Origin: Acidobacteriota bacterium | Lineage (GTDB): Bacteria; Acidobacteriota; Vicinamibacteria; Vicinamibacterales; Vicinamibacteraceae | NCBI GenBank assembly: GCA_023418055.1 | Contig: JAEZDP010000359.1 | Location: forward strand, 1 to 5,726 | Direction of reading: 5' to 3' | DNA length: 5,726 nucleotides | Shown here: positions 1 through 5,351 of the stretch, piece by piece | Layout: every line of letters starts with the position of its first letter | Position numbering within the stretch: position 1 is the stretch's first letter | Position numbers and translations under genes: made by a program | The notes under the pieces: generated by a model | Seen by the model: the letters and a program-made list of their open reading frames with translations, nothing else | Databases searched by the model: none | What the model was told of the DNA's origin: nothing

Positions 1-2181
1 GCGCTGCTGCTGGGGGATGTGCTGACCGGCGCCGATGCGCCCCGCGTGCTGGTGCTGCTCTCCTACCGCAGCGAATACGAGACCACGAGCCCGTTTCTCA
101 CGACGCTGCGGCACGCCGAGGCCGCAGGCGTCACCCAGCGTGACGTCGCGGTGGAGCCGCTCTCGCCCGACGACACCCGCACGCTGGCGCGTCAGCTGCT
201 CGGCGACGGCCGCACGCAGACCGATGCCGAAGCGGACTGGGTGGCCCAGCAGTCGGGCGGCAGCGCGCTGTTTGTCCACGAGCTCGTGGAGCACCTGAAG
301 CAGGGCGCGGTCGCCGGGGCGCGTGCGCACGACCTCGACGCGGTGTTGTGGGAGCGCGTCCGGCGCCTCCCGGAGGCAACTCGTCGGCTGGTGGAGGTGG
401 TGGCGGTCGCCGGGCGCCCGGTGCGGCTGCAGGATGCGCAGGCGGCCGCTCACCTGCCGGCGCTGCCGCCGGACGTGCTGACGTCGCTGCGGACGGGCCG
501 CTTCGTGCGGACGATGCGGCTCGATGCGCGGCACGACGAGATCGAGATGTTCCACGACCGCATCCGCGAGAGCATCACCGCGCGGCTGCCGGCCGACGTG
601 CTTCGGCATCATCACGCCGGCCTGGCGGTGGCGCTGGAGTTGGCCGGAGGGGCCGACCCCGAGACGCTGGCCGTGCACCTCGAAGGCGCGGGCGACACCG
701 CAGCGGCGGCGCGGCACTACGCGCGCGCGGCAGAGGACGCCGTCCGTGTGCTCGCGTTCGGCCGGGCCGAGACGCTGTTCCGGAAGGCTGCGGCCCTGAC
801 CGTGGACGTGGCCGACAGAGCGCGTGTCCACGAGCGGATGATCCACTTCTTCACGGACACGGCCGATTTCGGCGAGGCGTACGCCGTGGGCCGCGAGGCC
901 GTGGCGCAGTTCGGCGTCCGGCTGCCGCCGCGCTTCAATCCGGCGCTGTTCGGCCTCGACTTCCTGAAGGCGCGCTGGCTCTTGCGGGGCCGAGCGACCG
1001 CGTCGGTGGTGGACCTGCCTCTCACGACCGACACGCGGGTCGAGATGGCGGTGCGGCTGATGGCGGCCGTCGCCAAGGCGGCCTACCAGGTGCGGCCCGA
1101 ACTGTGCGTGGCGGTGGCCACACGGATGGTGACGCTGTGTCTGACGCACGGCAACACGCGCGACTGCGCCATCGGCTACATGGTGTTCGGCGCCATCTTC
1201 CAGGGCGGCGTGCTGGGCCGCCATCGCACCGGGCACGAGTTCGGCCGGCTGTCGCTCTCGCTGGTCGAGCAGTACGGCAACGCGCAACAGCGCGCCGAGG
1301 TGCACTTCGTCGTGGGGTACTTCGGCACCTCGTGGATCGAACCGGCCACCCAGGCCGAGGCACTGTGGCGCGTGGCCTTCGAAGCCGGACTGGAGACGGG
1401 CGACCTGTTCCACACCGGATGCGCCTGCGCGGGCACCATCATGAGCGTCCACATGCGCGGCGTCACGTTCGACGAGGTGAGTCGAGAGGGCGCGCGGATG
1501 TTGCGGGTGCTCGACGGCGCGCGCCTGCGCGAACCGGCCGGTGTCGTGAGAACGGTGCAGCAGGCCATGCGCAACCTGCGCGGCGAGACGCACGGTCACG
1601 ACACGCTTTCTGACGACGGGTTCGACGAAGTCGCGCTTGTCGCGTCACTGGACGGTTACGGTTCGAGGCACTTCGCGCATGGCTGCCACGTGGTCCGGAT
1701 GGAAGTGGCGTACCTCTGGGCCGACCTTGCCCGCGCGCAGGCGATCGACACGGTGGCCGCGGCGTATCTCAAGGACTCGCCCGGCATGCTGCACGCGGCC
1801 GAACATCAGTTCTACGCCGCGATGACCGCGCTGGCGCAAGACCAGGCCGGCCAGGTCGTGCGCCGGACCGCAACGCAGTTCGCCCGGTACGCGCGCACCT
1901 GCCCGCACAACTTCGCGCACAAGGCGCACCTGCTCGAAGGGGAACTCGCTCGCGTGGCCGGCAGGCGCGACGACGCGCTCGCGGCGTTTGCCGCTGCGGC
2001 CGACGCGGCCCGGCGCTTCGGCTACCTGAACATGGAGGCGCTGGCCGAGCGCCTCACCGCGCGCGTCCACGAGGCAACCGGGATGACCGCGGCCAGAGCC
2101 GACGCGCGACGCCGGGCCGCCGACGCCTACGAGCGCTGGGGCGCCACGGCACTCGCGGCACGGTTACGGGATGAGGCGTGA
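1..2181 (+). CDS. AAA-type ATPase/TPR signalling regulator, C-terminal part (5' end outside window)
   Basis: The reading frame is open from base 1 (ALLLGD...) to TGA at 2179-2181, so the gene begins outside the window; the GTG at 19 is only an internal valine codon. The 726 visible residues start just after the expected Walker B position of a STAND/AAA_16-type ATPase: VLVLLSYRSEY (about residues 16-26) is the usual strand ending in a sensor arginine. Next come LSPDD (about 54-58), the SGGSALFVHEL segment (about 85-95, matching the family's sGNPfFveEL) and a winged-helix-like stretch, WERVRRLPEATRRLVEVVAVAGRP. The signature HDRIRE is at 185-190. From about residue 200 the chain is alpha-helical and rich in Ala, Leu and Arg, with TPR-like pairs such as ARHYARAAEDAVRVLAFGRAE. 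In the known family an N-terminal Ser/Thr kinase domain precedes the ATPase, and GAF plus histidine-kinase domains sometimes follow. Here the protein ends after the repeats (YERWGATALAARLRDEA). The kinase is inferred, not seen. The protein is probably a cytoplasmic signal-transduction ATPase; its ligand is unknown. Confidence 0.85.
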   Translation, partial: ALLLGDVLTGADAPRVLVLLSYRSEYETTSPFLTTLRHAEAAGVTQRDVAVEPLSPDDTRTLARQLLGDGRTQTDAEADWVAQQSGGSALFVHELVEHLKQGAVAGARAHDLDAVLWERVRRLPEATRRLVEVVAVAGRPVRLQDAQAAAHLPALPPDVLTSLRTGRFVRTMRLDARHDEIEMFHDRIRESITARLPADVLRHHHAGLAVALELAGGADPETLAVHLEGAGDTAAAARHYARAAEDAVRVLAFGRAETLFRKAAALTVDVADRARVHERMIHFFTDTADFGEAYAVGREAVAQFGVRLPPRFNPALFGLDFLKARWLLRGRATASVVDLPLTTDTRVEMAVRLMAAVAKAAYQVRPELCVAVATRMVTLCLTHGNTRDCAIGYMVFGAIFQGGVLGRHRTGHEFGRLSLSLVEQYGNAQQRAEVHFVVGYFGTSWIEPATQAEALWRVAFEAGLETGDLFHTGCACAGTIMSVHMRGVTFDEVSREGARMLRVLDGARLREPAGVVRTVQQAMRNLRGETHGHDTLSDDGFDEVALVASLDGYGSRHFAHGCHVVRMEVAYLWADLARAQAIDTVAAAYLKDSPGMLHAAEHQFYAAMTALAQDQAGQVVRRTATQFARYARTCPHNFAHKAHLLEGELARVAGRRDDALAAFAAAADAARRFGYLNMEALAERLTARVHEATGMTAARADARRRAADAYERWGATALAARLRDEA

Positions 2182-2185
2182 CGGC

Positions 2186-2241
2186 TCACGCCCCACGCCT
2201 TACGCCTTACGCCGTACGCCTTACGCCTTACGCCTTACGGG
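2186..2241. repeat. 7-bp tandem array (TTACGCC)
   Basis: Eight consecutive heptamers run without a gap: tcacgcc, ccacgcc, ttacgcc, ttacgcc, gtacgcc, ttacgcc, ttacgcc, ttacggg. Five are exact and the outer ones are degenerate. The phase can be followed left to the TGA stop of the upstream gene (tgacggc, 2179-2185). Because 7 is not a multiple of 3, the minus-strand reading (GGCGTAA) puts a TAA in every frame every 21 bp. A single extra TTACGCC occurs at 4150-4156, just upstream of the peptidase start. The function is unknown; replication slippage could explain the array. Confidence 0.9.
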
Positions 2242-2243
2242 TA

Positions 2244-2276
2244 GGGCGGGCGCTGATGGGCGCCTGCGTGCCGCCC
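2244..2276. terminator. Possible imperfect hairpin between convergent genes
   Basis: GGGCGG (2244-2249) can pair with CCGCCC (2271-2276), and inside it GCGC (2250-2253) can pair with GCGC (2260-2263) around a 6-nt loop. A 7-nt bulge (2264-2270) remains on one side. No T-run follows directly on the plus strand. The position between the convergent stops at 2181 and 2346 suits a bidirectional terminator, but the fold is imperfect and was judged by eye. Confidence 0.25.
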
Positions 2277-2292
2277 GTGCTTCGTTTCTTCG

Positions 2293-2340
2293 TTCCTTAG
2301 CTCCTTAGTTCCTTAGTTCCTTAGTTCCTTAGTTCCTTCC
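2293..2340. repeat. 8-bp tandem array (TTCCTTAG)
   Basis: Six contiguous octamers are present: ttccttag, ctccttag, three further exact ttccttag copies, and a degenerate ttccttcc. Pyrimidine-rich half-copies flank the array (ttcgtttcttcg before it, tcccttc after it). It ends 5 bp short of the end of the peptidase gene, whose TGA occupies 2346-2348 on the minus strand. The 8-bp period puts TAG (plus strand) and TAA (minus strand) in all frames, so translation from either side would stop here. The unit is unrelated to the heptamer 50 bp away, so these are two independent expansions in one spacer. Confidence 0.9.
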
Positions 2341-2345
2341 TCCCT

Positions 2346-4148
2346 TCACTCCTCCAGCCACGCGTCGAGCGGGGCGAAGTAGTCGAGGATGGCCGTGGCG
2401 TCCATCTCGCGCTCGCCGGTGAGGGCTTCGAGCGCGTCTGGCCAGGGACGGCTCTGGCCCATGGCCAGCATCTGCGCCAGACGCTCGCCGACCTCCTTGT
2501 TGCCGTACACCGAACAGGTGTGCAGCGGTCCGGTGTGGCCGGCCTCGCGGCACATGGCGCGATGGAACTGGAACTGGAGGATGTGGGCCAGGAAGTAGCG
2601 GGTGTACGGCGTGTTCCCGGGCACGTGATACTTCGCGCCGGGGTCGAAGTCCTCTTCCGAGCGCGAGACCGGGGCAGAGACGCCCTGGTACTTCTCGCGC
2701 AGCTCCCACCATGCGGCGTTGTAGCGGTCTGGCGTGACCTGCCCGCTGAACACCTGCCAGCGCCACTGGTCCACGAGCAGGCCGAACGGCAGGAACGCCA
2801 CCTTGTCGAGGGCCATGCGCAGCAGGAACTCGATGTCGCCCTCCGACGAGGGCGCGGCGTCGAGCAGCCCCACCTGCTGCAGGTAGGCCGGCGTGATCGA
2901 CAGCGCCACGGCATCGCCGATGGCCTCGTGGAAGCCGTCGTTCGCACCCGACCGGTAGAGGAACGGCTGCTGGTTGTATGCGCGCTGATAGAAGTTGTGC
3001 CCGAGTTCGTGGTGCACCGTCACGAAGTCGTCTGCGTTGACCTCGATGCACATCTTGATGCGCAGGTCGTCGGCGCTGTCCACGTTCCACGCGCTGGCGT
3101 GGCAGACGACCTCCCGGTCGGCCGGACGGACAAACAGCGAGCGCTCCCAGAACGTGTCGGGCAGCGGCGAGAAGCCGAGCGACGTGAAGAACCCCTCACC
3201 GTACTTCACGATGCCGCGGGCATCGGCACGCTGTCGCGCGAGCAGGGCGGTGAGGTCGTAAGACGGCCCTCGGCTCGGCGGCCCGACGATGTCGTAGATG
3301 CCGCCCCATTGCTGGGCCCACATGTTGCCGAGCAGGTGCGCCGGAATGGGTCCGTCAGCCGGCACGAGGTCGGCGCCATACCGCTCCGCGAGACGCCGAC
3401 GGACCTTCGCGTGCAACCGACGGTAGAGCGGCTCCACTTGCGACCAGAGGCGGTCCACCTCGGTGGCAAACGCGTCAGGGGGCATGTCGTAGCCCGCACG
3501 CCAGAAGGCCCCCAGGTCGGCAAAGCCGAGTTCACGCGCGCCCTCGTTGCCGAGTTCCACGAAGCGCTGGTAAGGCTGACGAATGGCGCGTCCCACCGCG
3601 TGCCACCCGGTCCAGGCCTCGAGCAGTTCGTCCGGGTTTCGACTGCGAAGCATCGTCCGGCTCAGGTCGTCGAGGGTCTGGCAGGGACGCCCCTCGGGGC
3701 AATACGTGCCGCGACCGTAGTCGGCCTCCATCCCAGCCACGAGGCGCGTGAGTTCGGCCTGGGCCTCGGGACGGCCCGGTGCCGGCAGGGGCGTGGCCGA
3801 CAGCTTCAGCAGCAGCAGTTGCCTCGCCACATCGTCGCTGACCGTCTCGCCGTCGTAGGCAGCAGCCTCCTTGGCCAGGGCCATCGACGCCGCGACGTAT
3901 TCGCGGGTGGCATCGGCGGAGAGGCGCTCGGTGTCGACCGTGATGAAGTTCGAGGCCACCCATTGCGCCCGGGAAAGTGCGTTGGCGAGTTCGAGCAGAC
4001 GCGCATTGGCGTCGGCGACGAAGGTGGCTGCGTCGCGCCTGTCGTCGGCCGTGTCCGGCTGCCGGGAGCAGGCGAGCGGCACCATACACGCCAGCACGCC
4101 CAGCGCCAACCAGCCTCGCGTGAAGTTGCTGTGCACCATGGGCGCCAT
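2346..4148 (-). CDS. M2-family peptidyl-dipeptidase (angiotensin-converting-enzyme homologue), exported
   Basis: This is a 600-residue zinc metallopeptidase; the family releases dipeptides from peptide C-termini. The zinc motif is HELGH at 380-384, and the third ligand is E408 in GFHEAIGD, 24 residues after the second His as in human ACE. Other ACE active-site positions align by motif and spacing: CHASAW with H350, NMWAQ (275-279), and K506, H508, R517, Y515 and Y518 in AKYHVP...PYTRYF. FQFHRAMCREAGHTGPLH (526-543) and SRPWPDAL are also family hallmarks. R517 matches a chloride-binding arginine of ACE. Start: ATG at 4148 gives a short basic n-region (TRG), a hydrophobic stretch WLALGVLACMVPLAC and a Cys at 27, suggesting a lipoprotein or Sec signal. 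The lipobox is imperfect (Pro at -3), and Cys21 is an alternative. ATG at 4139 is also possible. Longer starts up to 4265 would run through the vapB operator and are disfavoured. A weak SD-like AGGTCAGGG precedes 4148. The enzyme is probably periplasmic or outer-membrane tethered and used in peptide catabolism. It is divergent from vapBC. Confidence 0.95.
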   Translation of the reverse strand: MAPMVHSNFTRGWLALGVLACMVPLACSRQPDTADDRRDAATFVADANARLLELANALSRAQWVASNFITVDTERLSADATREYVAASMALAKEAAAYDGETVSDDVARQLLLLKLSATPLPAPGRPEAQAELTRLVAGMEADYGRGTYCPEGRPCQTLDDLSRTMLRSRNPDELLEAWTGWHAVGRAIRQPYQRFVELGNEGARELGFADLGAFWRAGYDMPPDAFATEVDRLWSQVEPLYRRLHAKVRRRLAERYGADLVPADGPIPAHLLGNMWAQQWGGIYDIVGPPSRGPSYDLTALLARQRADARGIVKYGEGFFTSLGFSPLPDTFWERSLFVRPADREVVCHASAWNVDSADDLRIKMCIEVNADDFVTVHHELGHNFYQRAYNQQPFLYRSGANDGFHEAIGDAVALSITPAYLQQVGLLDAAPSSEGDIEFLLRMALDKVAFLPFGLLVDQWRWQVFSGQVTPDRYNAAWWELREKYQGVSAPVSRSEEDFDPGAKYHVPGNTPYTRYFLAHILQFQFHRAMCREAGHTGPLHTCSVYGNKEVGERLAQMLAMGQSRPWPDALEALTGEREMDATAILDYFAPLDAWLEE

Positions 4149-4188
4149 CTTACGCCCTGACCTGTAGCCCAGGCGGCCGTCACGGCGC

Positions 4189-4218
4189 TTGACAAGGCAT
4201 CCATGCAATGTGCACATT
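4189..4218 (+). promoter_or_regulatory. Predicted vapBC promoter (-35 TTGACA)
   Basis: A consensus -35 TTGACA lies at 4189-4194. With an 18-bp spacer the -10 would be CACATT at 4213-4218, only a 3/6 match. Transcription would then begin about 7 bp later, at or next to the GTG at 4225, predicting a leaderless or nearly leaderless vapB mRNA. The lack of any Shine-Dalgarno sequence before 4225 agrees with this. The -10 and spacer lie inside the palindrome, as expected for autorepression. The -35 is convincing; the -10 and +1 are inferred. Confidence 0.5.
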
Positions 4219-4224
4219 GCATGG
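4201..4224. promoter_or_regulatory. 24-bp perfect palindrome, probable VapBC autoregulatory operator
   Basis: The half-site CCATGCAATGTG (4201-4212) is followed without a spacer by its exact reverse complement (4213-4224). Allowing one mismatch (4200/4225), the symmetry extends over 4198-4227. It ends at the base before the vapB GTG and covers the spacer and predicted -10. VapB antitoxins, with VapC, typically bind such inverted repeats at their own promoter, so this is the likely operator. It also lies 53 bp upstream of the divergent peptidase start, so both genes could be affected. Confidence 0.75.
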
Positions 4225-4473
4225 GTGGGTACCAAGACCATCTCGCTCAAGGTCGAGGCGTACAACCGCCTGCGAGGCGCCCGCCGTTACCCCGACGAGT
4301 CGTTCAGCGAAGTGGTGTTGAGGGCGACGTGGCCCGAAGACACGACCACAGCTCGCGATTATCTGCGGGTGGTGCGGGCAGCCGGCGCCAGGCTGTCGGA
4401 CGAGGAGTTGGGTCGGATCGAGGAACACAAGCGCCTCGACGGCCCGCCGGGGGACAAGTGGGCCGCTCACTGA
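4225..4473 (+). CDS. vapB: VapB-family antitoxin
   Basis: An 82-residue antitoxin that would neutralise the VapC nuclease encoded next and, with it, repress the operon. The N-terminus (GTKTISLKVEAYNRLRGARR, residues 2-21) followed by PDESFSEVVLRATW (23-36) fits the VapB_antitox type (PF02697-like), an N-terminal DNA-binding/dimerisation segment. The acidic-basic C-terminal half (LSDEELGRIEEHKRLDGPPGDKWAAH) would be the toxin-binding tail. The start is GTG at 4225 because the family begins M-x-TKTISL and the operator ends at 4224. In-frame GTG 4210 and TTG 4189 lie inside the palindrome and the -35 and are unlikely. No SD is visible. The 3' end overlaps vapC by 16 bp, which suggests translational coupling. 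Assignment is by motif recognition, without a search. Confidence 0.88.
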   Translation: MGTKTISLKVEAYNRLRGARRYPDESFSEVVLRATWPEDTTTARDYLRVVRAAGARLSDEELGRIEEHKRLDGPPGDKWAAH

Positions 4474-4856
4474 TCCTCGAGACGACCTTCCTCATCGATC
4501 TCGAACGCGAGGAGCGCCGCGGGTCGCCAGGGCCCGCGGTGGCCTACCTCGAATCCCACGCCGACGCGCGCTTGTACCTGCCCTTCACCGTCGCCGGAGA
4601 GATCGCGGCTGGCCTGTCCATGCGCGATCGCCAGCGATGGGACACGTTCCTCGCGCCGCTGTTCGTTCTCAACTCGACGCCCGACGTCTGCTGGCACTAC
4701 GGGCGCGCGTTTCGCCATCTCCGTGACAACGGCCTGCTCATCGGCACCAACGATCTCTGGATTGCCGCCACGGCATTGGCGTACGACCTGCCTGTGCTCA
4801 CGCGCAACGTGGAGCACTTCCGCCGCGTGCCTGGGGTGGAGGTGGAGGGGTACTAG
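4458..4856 (+). CDS. vapC: VapC-family PIN-domain ribonuclease toxin
   Basis: A 132-residue single PIN domain. VapC toxins are Mg-dependent RNases that cleave tRNA or rRNA and stop translation when the antitoxin is lost; the target here is unknown. Motifs in order are LILETTFLIDLERE (5-18), the GEIAAG helix with catalytic E48 (47-52), GTNDLWIAATALAYDLPVLTRN (96-117) with D99, and the typical ending HFRRVPGVEVEGY (120-132). The first metal-binding Asp of the usual LDT motif is Glu here (E8), and the fourth position is Asn117, as in many VapCs. D14 in LIDL is conserved. GTG at 4458 is chosen because it puts the first beta-strand at residue 5 and has GGGGGA 3 bases upstream. It overlaps vapB by 16 bp in another frame. 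The length is normal and the frame intact. Confidence 0.9.
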   Translation: MGRSLILETTFLIDLEREERRGSPGPAVAYLESHADARLYLPFTVAGEIAAGLSMRDRQRWDTFLAPLFVLNSTPDVCWHYGRAFRHLRDNGLLIGTNDLWIAATALAYDLPVLTRNVEHFRRVPGVEVEGY

Positions 4857-4902
4857 ACGGTCCACGGTCCACGGTCCACGGCCGACAGCCGACGACCGAC
4901 GG
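4857..4902. repeat. 7-bp tandem array (ACGGTCC) grading into CCGAC-rich units
   Basis: Directly after the vapC TAG (4854-4856), three exact acggtcc heptamers occupy 4857-4877. A shortened acggcc (4878-4883) and the related gacagcc, gacgacc and gacgg (4884-4902) follow. All repeats are on the same strand, so no stable hairpin is formed. This is a third array in the window, of the same period class as the one at 2186 but different in sequence. Confidence 0.85.
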
Positions 4903-5351
4903 CTCCGACCTCCTCAGAGCTCGGCTCGTGGTCCACGTCTCACGGGCCGACACGAGGGCTCCATGATGGGCATCGTCACCGGCGTGCGCGCGTCCGGCAC
5001 GCGTCGCACCATCTTCTGATCGACATCGGCGTCCACTTCCAGAACGGGCATCACGCACGGAGGACGGGGGGCCTGACTGGATGGGTCCGTCGCCCGCTGA
5101 CGCCCTGGATGCGGCGCGCCGGGCCCACGCACCTCCTACTGCAGAAAGAGCCGTGTCCACGGCTCGAGCGGCATTGCCGGACCGGCCTGCTCCTCCGCCG
5201 TCAGTGACTGAGCCCGCTCGGTGGCCGAAGGCGCAGCGCACGTGCTGGCCAGCATCACACCCATGACGATCTGTCCTCGGCGACAGCTCACGCGACCCTG
5301 CCGAAGGCGACTGTGTGCCTGTCGGGCGACGCAGGGCGCGGCCTGGCCGGT
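4903..5351. other. Gene-poor stretch between vapC and the TPR gene
   Basis: No intact gene of ordinary size was found here. Plus-strand frames give only low-complexity Arg/Pro/Ala-rich translations typical of non-coding GC-rich DNA. The only protein-like signal is the broken minus-strand frame described separately. No convincing terminator was seen for vapC, and no promoter in the 87 bp between the TPR stop (5352) and the ATG at 5264. Confidence 0.5.
4914..5264 (-). pseudogene. Small exported-protein gene interrupted by an in-frame amber codon (candidate)
   Basis: One minus-strand frame holds two protein-like segments separated only by TAG at 5136-5138. Segment 1 (5264 to 5139, 42 codons) begins MGVMLASTCAAPSATERAQS and ends EPWTRLFLQ. 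Starting instead at GTG 5291 adds MSCRRGQIV, giving a basic n-region and a hydrophobic core (IVMGVMLAS) like a Sec or lipoprotein signal. A GAGGA sits 9 nt before ATG 5264. Segment 2 continues in frame to TGA at 4914-4916 and contains PPCVMPVLEVDADVDQK then MVRRVPDARTPVTMPIMEPSC: two Cys bracketing an acidic D...D-K-M stretch, unlike the low-complexity shadows around it. From memory this resembles C-terminal tails of small secreted acidobacterial proteins (CGM...D..IDPKM...C), but this was not checked. The gene may be decayed, the TAG may be a sequencing error, or there may be two tiny genes. It lies 87 bp downstream of the TPR gene on the same strand. Function is unknown. Confidence 0.4.

Noticed and set aside
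348..1613. A 421-codon plus-strand frame inside the ATPase gene
   Set aside because: The translation is Arg/Gly/Ala low-complexity and overlaps the well-supported ATPase/TPR frame, so it is a GC shadow.
2186..2340. The possibility that the tandem repeats are a CRISPR array
   Set aside because: The units are 7-8 bp, contiguous and without unique spacers, so they are simple tandem repeats.
2520..4160. A 546-codon open frame on the plus strand opposite the peptidase gene
   Set aside because: It lies wholly antisense to a gene with clear M2 motifs. Its translation is Arg/Val/His-rich with no recognisable domain, as expected from GC-rich codon bias on the opposite strand.
4149..4265. An N-terminal extension of the peptidase up to ATG 4265
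   Set aside because: It crosses the palindrome and the start of vapB and places a polar stretch before the signal peptide. ATG 4148 gives a normal export signal.
4203..4457. A longer vapC frame opening at ATG 4203
   Set aside because: It would start inside the operator palindrome and overlap all of vapB in another frame. The added residues are Arg/Gly-rich, and the PIN domain begins properly at GTG 4458.
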